DNA from: Kappaphycus alvarezii
Taxonomy: Eukaryota > Rhodophyta > Florideophyceae > Gigartinales > Solieriaceae
Length of the DNA stretch: 64,000 nucleotides
Direction: 5' to 3'
Assembly: GCA_002205965.3 (NCBI GenBank)
Contig: NADL03000609.1
Coordinates: 124,001 to 188,000, forward strand
Position 1 is the first letter of the stretch. Each line of letters opens with the position of its first letter. Below the pieces are notes generated by a model. The model saw only the letters and a program-made list of their open reading frames with translations. It had not been told where the DNA came from and searched no databases. The position numbers were made by a program, and so were the translations under genes. This document shows positions 21,921-32,812 of this stretch, one piece after another.

Positions 21921-22340
21921 TGATAGGGGTAAATCGTCGGGGAAGAGATCAGAACCAATACCCCAAGAAGGAGGTGTTGCAGCGACAAAAGTGCTACCGT
22001 GGTATAGTTGAACGAACAAAAGGAGTGTATATAGAAGAGAGTTGAGGGCTACAAGCAAGTATAAAAGGGGCAGGGTCTACCACCAACGCTCTGCGACCAG
22101 CGTAAGAAAAGTTTCTTGGGTCTGAAGTTGACTCTGAACTTCCTACTACTCGGGACTTGGCTTGAAGTTTCTGCCAACTTGCTTGACCTCTCGAGGAAGA
22201 AGCACTTTACTCAGCTTATATAGACTTTTCGGCTAATCCTAAAGTCTCAATCAAACATACTAAATACCATAAAACGCATAAAAAGGCATCTTATGGATGT
22301 AATAGCCAGAGGGAAGATATTAGCAAGGAAAATATCTGTA
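21921..22340 (-). repeat. Gyp1 copy B 5' LTR
   Basis: Begins TGATAGGGGTAAATCG. It matches the copy A 3' LTR over its full length, including the U3 end near 22300-22340, more closely than it matches copy B's own 3' LTR. It is shared with the 3'-end fragment at 22331-23304. Confidence 0.88.
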
Positions 22341-23304
22341 TCTACTCCTCACAATCGTCATCCTCAAGATCAGAACCAAATAAATCTTCCAAAATATCCA
22401 TACTCTCAATGCAATCCCTACAAATTCCCTCGAACGGCTCAGAATGATAAATGGCTTCATCGGACATATCAACATCCTCCAACCCTTCCTCGCGACCCTC
22501 AGCTCTCCGCTCCAGCCCCATCCGAAGAATCCGAGATGACGATCAAGCCCTCACGCTCCCCTCCATCCCCACAGCAACTTCCTCACGATTATATACCATC
22601 GGTTCCCACGGAACTACAAAGTCCTCCTCATCCTCGGATCCCTCCATGTCCGACTCAGTCCCTCTGACTCCTCCTCCTCCTCCGCCTCCTCCAAGAAGTG
22701 CCGACGAACCCACTCCGAACATGCTCACGGCCCATCCTCCTGAAGTAGTCGTCATAGTCTGTTGGCCCATTATTCATTGGAGCTAGGCCGTTGATGGGGC
22801 GAGAGGGGCGGTTTTTGGTGATGGGGCGGAGGGGCGAAGGTTGTTCATTTTGATAGACGGTGGGAATGGGAGGCAATGTAGGGTTTTTTGGGTGTGTGGG
22901 GGCAGAGGGGTGATGAGTAAAATGATCGGGGACATTTGGAACTTGGAATAAAGGGGTTTAATTAGGCTCCCGGGGCAGGTTCTATAGATTAGGAATAGGT
23001 AAAATAAATCTAATAGGTATTTTGCAGTAGTGCATTTGCGCCCTTAATCTCAAAAGGCGAATTTGGAGGAGGAGGTAAGCTAAAAGGGAAAAGGAGCTTG
23101 AATCGGGGACGAATCAGACGGTTAAATACAGTATAAAAATATAGATAAAATGGAAGTAAATTTGGAAATGACGGTGGGAGGAGTTAGGGGCGGGACCGTT
23201 GTAGGTTGCTGGATTACACGAGGGGAGGACCATTTCCTGTATACATGAAGGGAGGACCATTTCCTGTATACATGAAGGGAGGACAATTTTTTTTTGTATT
23301 ACGA
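22331..23304 (-). mobile_element. Gyp1 3'-end fragment with acidic ORF and repeats
   Basis: In element orientation it runs from the 28-bp repeat array (23214-23300, about three units) through the conserved spacer to an acidic ORF (about 22860-22331). That ORF has NEQPSPLRPITKNRPSRPIN, then ESDMEGSEDEEDFVVPWEPM, so the acidic run here includes Ser. It enters the LTR shared with copy B, giving a 3' end-LTR-internal arrangement typical of tandem elements sharing an LTR. The outer end is cut within the array and joins the right inverted-repeat arm. Confidence 0.8.
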
Positions 23305-24964
23305 AGTGCACCAGATGATCGCCATGTACATCGAGTCTGTCCGGGCAATTCTTTATCGGGCATGGCGTGCCAGGGTGAAAAACTGGGACTTGAAAGTGAG
23401 TAGTATTGAAGCCACACCGAGAATTCCTCGAGGTTCAATGCTTGTCTGTAGTCCGGGGTATGGGGAACAATACATTCATTCCTTAGCTCCCGGGAAAGCC
23501 ATAGACGCGCGAAACGCCTGCCTCCTCGAATTCCCAGGAGGAATTCGTTCTTGCACTGCTTCATGGATTCCGTCCGTCAGCGCCTTTTCTGTGAAGAAGT
23601 GTAGCTCCGGTGGGCTCTACAACGTGAAGAAATCTGCAGACCGGGGCTGGTTGAAGGATCTATTTTGAGGTACCCTTCAAAGCTAGCTGCGCGAGGGTTT
23701 TATCTTGCCTCTCTCCCAACTGTTCCCGCCGTTTATGTTGGAGGGGGAGGTTAGGTAGACCATTGAGATGAAGACAACTGTTTATTCCTGGGTGCCAAAA
23801 AAGATAAATATTGGTGCTATATTCCTCTCGTTTTAGCATCAGAATTGAGCTGTAGTGTAAACATTTATGTTATAAAGACGTGGAACGCGGGATTGCGGAG
23901 TTCTACGGGTTTTCCGCCTCTTGCCTTTACAAGTGCGCGCTACGTTCTATTCGCAGTAAACCAGCCCAAGATTTCTTTGCATCACTCCCAGTAAACCAAC
24001 CCCAGAACCTACCCGGTTCTCCACACTCTCCGTCTAATCATTCACGCAGCAACTGCAGAACTCCAGCATTTCGCCGCTTTCGGTGCCCGCACCGTGCGAC
24101 AGATCGGCGGGTATGGGCGCGGCCACTTCCAGCGTCGAGTGGGTTTCTCGTGTAGATCAATACGCCGCGGCCGCTGCGATTTCGCCGCACCGCTCTCGTC
24201 GATACCTTTCCACAATACCCCACCTGTCGCCCCGGAGCACGTTGGACGAACAGGGAATGGAGCAAAGGGAGGGCGTTGCTTTTCAATGCTATTCGTCAAG
24301 GTTGCCCGTCCCAAAGAAACAGGACCATAGTCCTTTGGTACCGAACACTCCGCGCCAGTCACATAGTGACGGGAAGCTCCAATCTTCCATATTGGAAGCC
24401 GGCTAATTTCAAACAAAACCCGAAGGCGTCTTTGGGTAGACATCAAGGCGCGAGACTAGGGTAATTGTGGCTATTGAGAAGGCCGTTAGCCTGTCTTTGA
24501 TGGGACCATTCGCAACTTAGCGATTTCGAGTGCCTGCTTGCTGCACGGACCGATAGTATGTTTAACCCTTTCGACTTTGCACTCAACCTGCGTTATCAGG
24601 AAAATTGAGTAAACCTACCCCAACTTTAAGTAAACCGCCCCATTTAACAAAACCATTCAAATTAGGACCGCCTGCGATTACTGTTATCAGGAAACGTAAG
24701 TAAAACCCCATTTAACCGAAATATTCATCCCATACCAACCCAATTAAGCAAGCCCCCCAACCCTTTACCCCAGTAGTGAACGAGGTGGCATTTGTGGAGT
24801 TCACAGAGTTCTGAGTGACCGTATTGTGCGTTCAAGTACTATTTATGAGTTAATGATGCGTTTCTGTCGGCAAATCCTTTTTCATGCTCAACACGGTATG
24901 GCCCCTGATCCACGTGGCTGGCCGCTGCCCGGATTTATCGACATTGATGGCATCTATTTGCCAC
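23305..24964 (-). repeat. Large inverted repeat, right arm
   Basis: Inverted copy of 12829-14472. It contains the RT-element zinc-finger fragment at 23305-23600 (minus-strand frame with LNLEEFSVWLQYYSL) and the same GC-rich block at 24.04-24.4 kb. It ends where the solo LTR at 24965 begins. Confidence 0.9.
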
Positions 24965-25470
24965 TGATAGATGTAAATAGTATGGAGAAGCGATTCTCAG
25001 AACCAATAACCCCAAGAAGGAGGTGTTGCAAGCGATAAAAGTGCTACTGTGATATAGTTGAACGAACAAAAAGGAGTAGATAGGGAAGACAGTTGAGAGG
25101 ACTAAAAGCAAGTATGAAAGGGACAGGTTTTACCACCTATGCTCAGTGACTTGCGTAAAATAAATTCTTCTTGGGTCTGAAGTTGACTCCCAACTTCCTA
25201 ACTAATAGAAACTGGGCTTGAAGTTTTCTGCCAATTTGCTCGACCTCCACAAAAGATGGCAGCTACTCGGCTTATATAGACTTTTGGCTACCCCAAAAGT
25301 CTCAAACAAACATACTTATAACCATAAAATTCCTTCACGGGAATCGTGTAAACCAGAGAGACTATTGGAAGATATTTCCTCAATGTAAATATCTAGGTGC
25401 CATACCCATGCAGCCACCCATCGGCCAGTGGTGGAATTAATGTGGCCATTATATGTACCTTTCAGCGTCA
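24965..25470 (-). repeat. Solo LTR of Gyp1 family
   Basis: Starts TGATAGATG, matches the family LTR through TATATAGAC (about 25273-25281), then is more like the solo LTR at 8601. The two solo LTRs also share about 80 bases beyond the probable LTR end, so they may derive from one duplicated locus. The right boundary is uncertain. Confidence 0.78.
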
Positions 25471-25779
25471 CTCGTAGTAACACCCAGAACCTGGAACTGT
25501 ACTGACATCTATTACGACAACGTGCCCTAAATAAAAAAATCAACCGATGAATTTGCCACACTCACCCATATTAAAATTCCTACAAATTCAGAAACTAACG
25601 CACCCGCGCCCTGTCAAAAGCATGAAGGAGAAGCGGGCGGTGAAGGTCCAACTCAGCCAATCCCCCTGGGAAAACGGGCGAGCAAGGCCTCCCATTAGTC
25701 CCTCCGTCCTTTTCCACTTCCCCGTAAAATGCCCCTGATGCCTCCGAAGACTTCCTCCGCAACCAACGATTAGTCCACC
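25471..25779. other. No gene recognised
   Basis: The first part is shared with 9091-9250. The remainder is a short GC-rich stretch with chance frames on both strands. Confidence 0.45.
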
Positions 25780-26365
25780 CCACCACTCCTCATGAAGCAG
25801 TGCAACAGGCGATTCCGACTGGAGACTGCAGGAGGTAAGCGTCCCGCGCATCCATGGGGCTTCCGGGCTGCAAAGAGTGGGTATACTGTGCGCCATACCC
25901 GGACTACAAACGCGCATCGAGGCCCGACAATTTTCCCAGTGGCTCTGATATCACTGCCAAGTCCCCTGTTTGCTCCAGGCACACCATGCCCCAGAGCAAA
26001 ATGCCCTCACATACTGGACGTCTATGGTGACCACCTCCTCCACTGCCTGCACGGCCCCCACAGGAGCGTCCTTCACGACCGGCAAGTGAATCTTTTGGCA
26101 AGGGACCTGGCCAAGCCGCCCGTCATCCGGTTGGAGAGCCGAGAGAAGGCCTCCACCGCACGGGACCAGTTATTCGGGCAATAGGAAGCCGCGGGGGAAT
26201 TGACTTCTTCGACATCACCTTTCAGTCCTCTCGCGCTGTCGAGCAGGAGAGTCATCATGTTCAACCCTTGACCTCCTTAACGCAGCATCAGCAGCGAAGG
26301 ACAGAAAGTCTCAGATTTTCATTGCTACTTCCTCTCGAGGCAGTCTCGTCCCCATGCCGGGGTGG
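25780..26365 (+). pseudogene. RT/PD-(D/E)XK element, zinc finger and nuclease start
   Basis: Frame 25792-26184 gives MKQCNRRFRLETAGGKR, then CPRAKCPHILDVYGDHLLHCLHG, the intact C..C...D..GDH..HC finger, and HDRQVNLLARDLAKPP. A stop and shift follow; another frame reads SPLALSSRR, a degraded version of NPLAPSNRR. It is the uninterrupted version of the site that Gyp1 split elsewhere, and so serves as the pre-insertion reference. It stops at a TACTGTACGG-rich joint. Confidence 0.72.
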
Positions 26366-26402
26366 GCTTACTGTACTGTACGGTACTATACGGTACTGTA
26401 TG
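26366..26402. repeat. TACTGTA/TACGGTA junction repeat
   Basis: Short run of TACTGTACGGTACTATACGG-like words exactly between two RT-family fragments. It is self-complementary in part and may mark a repair joint. Confidence 0.5.
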
Positions 26403-26935
26403 ATCGTCGCCTCGTCGAACATCCGCTCCTACCAGGTTCCCGACTCATCTGGGCATTCGGAGTCCCCCGTGCTACGAATGGATATTTACATACCCGCTGC
26501 ATACGGGCTTCACAGTACCGATATAGCCGTCGACGTTACTGCTGCCCACCCCTCCGGACGCCGCCACATTTCGCCAAGTACGGTTACTGCCAGCGCCGCC
26601 GCGACACTCGCAGAGCGCGAGAAACATCGTCATTACGGCACTTATTGCAACCGAAACGATATCCTCCTCCCCCGTCGGGATTGATATCTATGGCGCCTTG
26701 GGCGACGACGGTAAGGCATTTTTCCGCCGCCTTGCTTCCTTCGCTGCTTCCCGTCGCGGTTCCTCCCTCAACAGGAGCTCCGCGACTTCGTTACCCGTTT
26801 TGCATTTAGCCTCCAAATAATGCAGGCGCGACAAGTTTCTACCCGCCGCCCGCATCCGTAGTTAATTTATAAATACCCTCCGCACGCCTCTGTGCGACAT
26901 TGTACGACAAATAAAGATCTACCACCACCACTGTA
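26403..26935 (+). pseudogene. PD-(D/E)XK nuclease end, variant with DVTAAHPS
   Basis: Frame 26268-26684 carries RMDIYIPAAYGLHSTDIAVD and VTAAHPSGRRH, then AAATLAEREKHRHYGTYCNR; a shift moves to DIYGALGDDGKAFFRRLASF. The R.DIYI...D(V)T..HPS...A..EREKH..YG..C pattern parallels the NVTFISPHS variant nearby, so it is the C-terminal nuclease-like domain of this RT family. AATAAAG at about 26910 could serve as polyadenylation signal. The inverted copy is at 40732-41285. Confidence 0.6.
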
Positions 26936-26949
26936 TACAAACATACTGT

Positions 26950-28107
26950 GCTGTATGTGTACTGTCTCCCAGACAGTGCCTGGCTCACCGCCCAGCTTCA
27001 ACTCCGTATGGGAGGGCTCGACTGCCCCTAACCGAAACCATCGCAGAGGCATGCTACGCTGGCTCTGTTCTCTCCTCCGACCACTTCTTCGCCTCCTCCT
27101 CGGTGATTGCTTCGACGTCTCGCCCTTGATATCAGCGTCTCTCGCCTCTATCCGGGCCAAATACAGCCTCCCGACGTTTCTCCCCCCTCGCCGTCCTTGC
27201 TGGCCTCCGCGCCCGTTCTTCCCCCGGCTGTTGACTTCCAGACAACTGCTACTGCTGAGATCACAAAGGCGCTTCGCGCCAGACTTCTCTCTTCCGTCGA
27301 CCAATCCTCCCCCGAAGGCTCCCGGCTACTCCGCCGCCTAGTTTCCGCCGCTTCTTCCCACGCCTCCCGTCCCTTTCTCAACCTCCGCAGAGCCATCTCG
27401 GTACCCGGGCCGCTCCTGAAGTATGGCGAGCCTTGGTTTGCCTCCGTCTTGGTGTCCCCATCTTCTCTGGCACACAGCCCTGAACCTATTGCGCCACGCC
27501 CACTTCCGCACTCTCCCCACCCTGGATTCCTACGGACACCATGCCTCTGTCTGTCCTGCGCCGACGGCTCCATTCGGCGCCACAATTGTTCGCGACCGCC
27601 TCATTTCCGAGGTATCACGCTTATCAATTGGGATTCGCCATGTCCGGAATGGACCTTCCCGCAAGACTTGCCCCGACCCTCCAACTCCCGCCGCCGCCTC
27701 GACATCTACATCGATGATGTCCAGTTCTCTCCCGTCCCGCAGGACAACAACGTCACTTCATCAGCCCCCACTCCACTCCATACGCCCAACAGCGGATTCA
27801 CACGCCCCTCGCTGCCTTACTGCATCTGAGCGCGCGAAATCTCTCCGCTATGGCCACCTCTGCGCGAACTACGTTACGACGTCCACCCGATGGCTTTCGG
27901 TATATACGGGTCTGCTGGTCCCGATGCAGAACGAGCTCTGTCCAGAATTGCTGAGCACATTGCTCTACGGAAAGTCAGTAGCCCTGCCTTCGAGCGCGAT
28001 CGCTTGTTCACGATTGTCAGCTCGCTCATACAACCACGAACTTCTGTCGCGATCAACCTACGACAACTCAGCCGCTGCTGGCTCGGATAGATTTTTTCCC
28101 TTTTGAG
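26950..28107 (+). pseudogene. RT C-terminal region and PD-(D/E)XK nuclease, variant with NVTFISPHS
   Basis: Starts within the RT connection region; the inverted copy at 41350-42945 reads it clearly as DSAWLTAQLPLRMGGLGLPL. RRLDIYIDDVQFSP, NNVT, SERAKSLRYGHLC and AFGIYGSAGPDAERAL are spread over three frames here, ending RQLSRCWLG before TAG. Family knowledge: the W..A.LPL..GGLG motif follows the RT thumb in this family. Broken by several shifts. Confidence 0.65.
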
Positions 28108-28112
28108 GGCCG

Positions 28113-30420
28113 CTAGCTTCCCCTTTCCTGCTTGGTAAAGCCTCTACTTCTTCTACCGAGCAGGGCTGGTGTGAGGCCAGCTGTAAGGCATGCTGCGTTG
28201 GACGAAACCGTCTCCGCAGCGTCTCTTTGCGTAAGGAAAGATCGCACCCACCCAAAGGTCTCTATAGCTCTTATGGTGACGTGTATAGCCACGTCTGTGA
28301 GCACCGTGATTGCGTCCGGGCGCTACCCGCCAAGGATGGATATCGGCACTGGGATCAGTCGGGATCTGGCATGCGTGGTGATAAAGTCTTTGTACCTCCT
28401 GAACTTTGACGCTTTGGCGGTGCTCAGAGATATCAAGGGTTTGAAGCAACGGGCTTGTGTGTTGGAGGGAGCAAGTGGATTGACGAATGTAACGTCGAGA
28501 AGGCAGCCCCTCTGGTGCTCCCTGTAGCCTTGATGCCTTGCCTTGTGCGGTGTTAGCCATTGGGACGGGGCTCCATAACCGGGTGTCACGCTGCCTTTGC
28601 GAAGTCCAACGTGAGGACCGTAGCCTGGCAGTCGTGACGCTCGATTCGCTCTCAGCCATGCAAGCAGTGCATGAGGTGGTCGCCGAAGATGTCCAGGGTT
28701 CCCGGTTGTTGTTCTTGAGGCACAGGGTTTTGGGGGAGAAGAACGGTACTTGGAAATAATATTGGAGCCAGACAGAGAAAGCTTTAGGAGCAATTTGTGT
28801 CTTAAGGCCCGGGCATGGTGGGCAGTATAGCCATTGTTAGCACCAGGAAGGCCCATCGAAGAGCGAAAAGCTTGTCTCCTGCTGTCGCAAGGGGATATGA
28901 GTCTTGAGCTGTTTCGTGAATTGCATCCGTCAGCTTCTTTGCGAGGGTGGTTCTTGAAGCAAAAGTCGTTGAGAGGAACTATCTTCCATGGCGGACAAGA
29001 AGCAGGCCACACCCTATAGGTGTCGGCTGCATCTTTGTATGTGCCCGCGGTCATACCGAAGTTGTAATAGAGCTGGCGAGGGTAACAGCAGCGACACAAG
29101 GGAGGAGGACAGCGGAAGCGGAAATGTCGCGCGGCGACGTGAGACCTACTCCAACGATGGTTGCTTGGGTTTAGCGGTTTCACTGCGAGCTAGAGTTCTC
29201 GAAAGACTTCACGGTCTAGGACGCCTCCGGCCAGAGTTCGGAAGCGTTTCTCGATCATCTCGTCGAAGCACTTGGCGCCCTCCGTTGTACTAGATGGAGG
29301 AACGACTCGTAACAAGTAGCCGACCCTGCAGACGCCAGGGCAATTTCGAGGAGTTGAAGGCCACTTGCGTGTCGTCGAGATCGGCAATTGTTGCCAGGAA
29401 AGGTTTGCGGGACTCGACTTGTTCGTAGAAGTCCCGTTGCATGAATGCCGTCGAACCTATGGGTGCGTTGAGAAAGTGAGTTCCTTCGCTATACGCTTGC
29501 TTTAGGCCGGAGGGTAAAGCTCTTGGACGGACGGACGGCGGTAGCGCAGTAGGCCACTGAATCTTGCACTTTGCCATTGACAGATGAAGGCCGCGGTCTG
29601 TGGATTATGACGACGAGAGGACTTCTATTGCTCTCAGTAGCTGCTTACGGATTCCTATGATATATCAGTCGTCATGATACCATAGCTATAGTAGTAACTG
29701 CCCTACCTCTCTGACGCCATCCTAGTTAGAGGACAGCAAATCCAGAATTCTCAGCATGAAGGGATGCAGGACTAGGTTGGAAAACAGCCCACCCAGGTTG
29801 TCGCCCAGTCGGGTTCCAACCACGCTCCGCATGGTCTTGGAGCCTACCCATAGATAAGCTGGCTCTTTAGCATAGCAATACTGCACCCATGGAAGGAGCT
29901 CGGGGCACAGATCTTTAACGGATTGGAGAACGAGGATCGGCTGCAGAGGTTGAAAGCATTCTTGAGGTCGACAGAGAGCAATGAGTGCTGCCTCTTTCCG
30001 AATGCTTGTACCATTCTTCGCGTAGTGTGCACCACGGTGTCCGTCCCGGCTCTTGTTGCTAACCCAACTTGAAGAGGCTGGAATTGTGGTGCAGCTTTCT
30101 TGGGCACTCTTCGCCGTAGACAGCTTCAGACGAGCCTACACAGCGTCTCTCCGACCGCAATCGGCCTCGGGGGCCCGTCCTTTTTTGCCAGTGACGTGAG
30201 TGGAGCTCCTGCGATCCACGGAGCAAGTGTAACGAGAGTTCTTCCAGAGGCTATCAATTGACCAATTTTGTAATAGCCTGTCGAAATCCGCCTGCGTGGA
30301 GGAGGAAGCTCGCAAGAGTTCGACGAGGTGGCATGGCTTAAATCCGAGCCACTAGCACCGGAACCCGGCATAGAGGCTTGGATGGCGCGCAAGATGTCTT
30401 CAGTAAATTATCTAAATCCC
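28113..30420 (-). pseudogene. RT/PD-(D/E)XK element, most complete NPLAPSN-type copy
   Basis: In minus-strand order: ASGRTLVTLAPWIAGAPLTS and KKDGPPRPIAVGETLCRL (RT entry motif, 30310-30130); VVHTTRRMVQAF and LLSVDLKNAFNLCSR (catalytic Asp, about 30000); a degenerate RLGDNLGGL; YHDD at about 29669-29680; HLSMAKCKIQWPT and LNAPIGST (29580-29440); the GTLDIFGDHLMHCLHG finger (about 28680); LDVTFVNPLAPSN (28490); and a conserved tail ending SNAACLTAGL (28200). Numerous shifts and stops. This is the best local guide to domain order: RT, finger, nuclease, helical tail. It probably mobilises by target-primed reverse transcription, by analogy with non-LTR elements carrying restriction-like nucleases. 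Confidence 0.75.
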
Positions 30421-30639
30421 GAGGAATGTTCTTCGTCGAGAGAGGTAGCGTGCGGGGTTTCATGATCCGGTGCATGTTGAGGGTGCTTGTCGAGTAAAGC
30501 TTTGGTCACGCTAGGTATAGCAGGGAAGACGCTGAGGGATTCTAGGGCAGGCGCAGAGCGTGGTAGAATGAAGGTTGAAGAAGGGCAGTCTAGTATGGAA
30601 GGGGAGAGCGTTAAGGTCGAAAAGCTACCTGCGCGTAAG

Positions 30640-31930
30640 AACTGCTCAATAAAGTGATAGCACCGACGAGGTAAGGAAAAGAGGTTGCAGTCAGTGCAGC
30701 AAGGGAAGGATTTTTCTTGCGTCAGAAGTCACTGCCTAGATCCACTCTATTCACAGGAAGTGCTGTGCGCTCAGCACGCCGCTTGCTGGGTGGTGCCTAG
30801 TGTAGAAGGATATGGAGACGATGACCCAGTTTGCAAGTTCCTTGTCCACCTTGGAAAAATCCTTGTACAAATCGCGGTAAAACAGGTGGCGGTGCTGATT
30901 GTTGGTGAGGTAACTGGTGTGGAATGACTCGTTGCGGCCTGTGGTATAGCAAAAGGACCTCACCAAGTTGTAAAATAGCTTTTTAGACGTGACTTCGCAT
31001 TCCAGATACACATTACCCACACCCATCCTGGAAGCATCTGCCCCATCCTCATAGAATCTGCAGCCCTTCTCCTTTCAATTTCTGTGCACTTCTCTTTCGA
31101 CATTCTATTCAAGCTTCTCGCCCCCCTGGGCAGTAACCGTAGGCCCATCCCTTTCCCCAGCTCCTACAACATATCCCCGACCGCCCTCGAGCTCAACACA
31201 CAACCTCCTTCATCCTCCTCTCTGCAAATTCACAAACACCAGAATGAGAGCAATTCGCACCATCTTCGAGCTGGCATGCAGTTTGAAATCCTGTTTCTGC
31301 ACGGGCCATTATTGAACGAAACCGAAAGTAGTGGGGGCCCAGATCCGAGGCGTGTGCGACAAAGTTGACCTGGGAGCACGCGAGGAGGTAGTGGACGGGT
31401 AAGGTAGGTGGGAGGATAGGGCTGTGGGTGTTGGGGAGGGGTAGCGTTTGGTGAAGAGGTAGATGCCGCGCAGGCCGTGACAGTTGCACTGTCAAGAGAG
31501 GAGGATGAAGGGATTTGCGTGTTTGAGATCGAGGGCGGTCGGGGATAGGACGTACGAGCTGGGGAAAGGGATGGCAAAGTGGTTGATGCCCAGAGGGGCG
31601 AGAAGTTGGAAGAGAATGTCGAAACAAAATTGCCCAGAAATTATGAGGAGGAGGGCGGCAGGTTCTACGTGAATGGGTATAGGTAGAGGAGATAGTGAAA
31701 GTTCATTTGGAGAGTGGAATGTGATGCGCGAGGTTGGGAAAGATGAGGAAGAAGATGAGTGCGTAGGGAACGGTGAGGGGGGGAGGAGGATACAGGAGGG
31801 GTATATATAATGGTTTGGGGTTTTGGGGAAGTTTTGCTGAATGGGAAATGAGGATGGTGTGGATCATGGCGGTGGTAGAGCTTTAAATCAGAGTGAAGAA
31901 GAGTGCGACTTTAACGGGTGACGTGGCTAT
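30640..31930 (-). pseudogene. Paralogue of the 10.4-11.8 kb hypothetical gene, internally deleted
   Basis: Retains the N-terminal segment (31690-31310; SPTALDLKH, LRGIYLFTKRYP) and the C-terminal segment (31026-30751; LVRSFCYTTGRNESFHTSYL, FYRDLYKDFSKVDKELANW), but lacks the central portion present at 10.9-11.2 kb. The flanks on both sides also match, so a block of about 1.7 kb was duplicated in the same orientation. Coding conservation is clearest at the C terminus. Function unknown. Confidence 0.5.
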
Positions 31931-31973
31931 ATTGTGGGTGTTGGTGATGGGGTGAACATGTATGGTGATGGCG

Positions 31974-32016
31974 CCTCTGTGCGACATTGTACAACCCATA
32001 AAGATCTACCACCATG
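31974..32016 (+). repeat. 3'-end tag shared by RT-family fragments
   Basis: CTCTGTGCGACATTGTAC followed by ATAAAGATCTACCACCA; also at about 26890-26935 (+) and 40732-40765 (-). At the other two places it ends the DVTAAHPS-type fragment, so here it may be a severely truncated copy. Confidence 0.6.
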
Positions 32017-32623
32017 GTGATGGGGTGAAATTTTACTAGCGCAACTATGGTGATGCAGCAAATGGTTCGATTCGTTCTAGCTACGGAATCTCAAATGGAG
32101 AAATTGTAATAAATATAAACGGTGGGTTTGGCATCTGATTTATTATGGTGAATGCTTCCTACTGGAATAAACGGAACACAACGGGAGAAAAATTAGGGCG
32201 GAAGGAGGCCAGCGTAAAAGTAGAGGGGATATTTGCGTCAGATTTTGGGTTTGACGCCCATAGGGTTGTTAATATGCCTCATGTACAGGGAGGTCCTGTA
32301 GTACAGTATTGTACGAAATGGAGACCTTTAATTTGATTTTTAGTGGGCCTGCTAGACAGACTCAACCCAGCACCGGCTAAACCGATGCCCACGCTAACAG
32401 AAGGGAAGGAAGAAAATTCCACCACCGACACACCTGCGGGCCAAGGCGGTGGTAGCTTTAAAACTTTGTATTAGGTCTGAAAACAAATTAAAAGCAAACT
32501 GAGCAGTTAAGTTACTTTTTTCATTTGAAACTATGATAAGAAAATGACACAACACCAGACCAGAAATTATACCTTTGTTGAAATGAGTGAGAGTTCTCCA
32601 AAGAAAGTCAGTGTAATCCAGTG
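32017..32623. other. No gene recognised
   Basis: AT-rich. The first 300 bases are duplicated from 11.9-12.1 kb; the frame at 32145-32336 is not conserved in that copy. Confidence 0.45.
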
Positions 32624-32812
32624 GAATTTAAAACAATAGAGAAACACATAACACTTTATCAAAGCAAATAGCTAACAGCAACAGGGATAACTAAATAAGT
32701 ACGCATTACAGCAAACAGGGATAACTTATGCAGCTTACTTGCTCCAGTAGTTGGGATTGATTTGAACCTTCGTGTTGAACGTTTGCTCGAGACAGAACTG
32801 GTGAAGGCAGGG

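Larger units (their letters stand above)
14473..22340 (-). mobile_element. Ty3/gypsy LTR retrotransposon Gyp1, copy B
   Basis: Same family as copy A with both LTRs present: 5' LTR 21921-22340, 3' LTR 14473-14875. Internal order on the minus strand: primer site, gag, protease, RT-RNase H, integrase, duplicated domain, acidic ORF. It carries many more one-base indels than copy A but keeps some frames copy A lost. The LTRs of this copy differ noticeably from each other near their U3 ends, which is odd for one insertion and suggests recombination with another copy; the 3' end fragment beyond the 5' LTR (22331-23304) agrees. Confidence 0.92.

Noticed and set aside
26867..27585. Minus-strand ORFs of 145 codons
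   Set aside because: Shadows of the RT/nuclease fragment on the plus strand.
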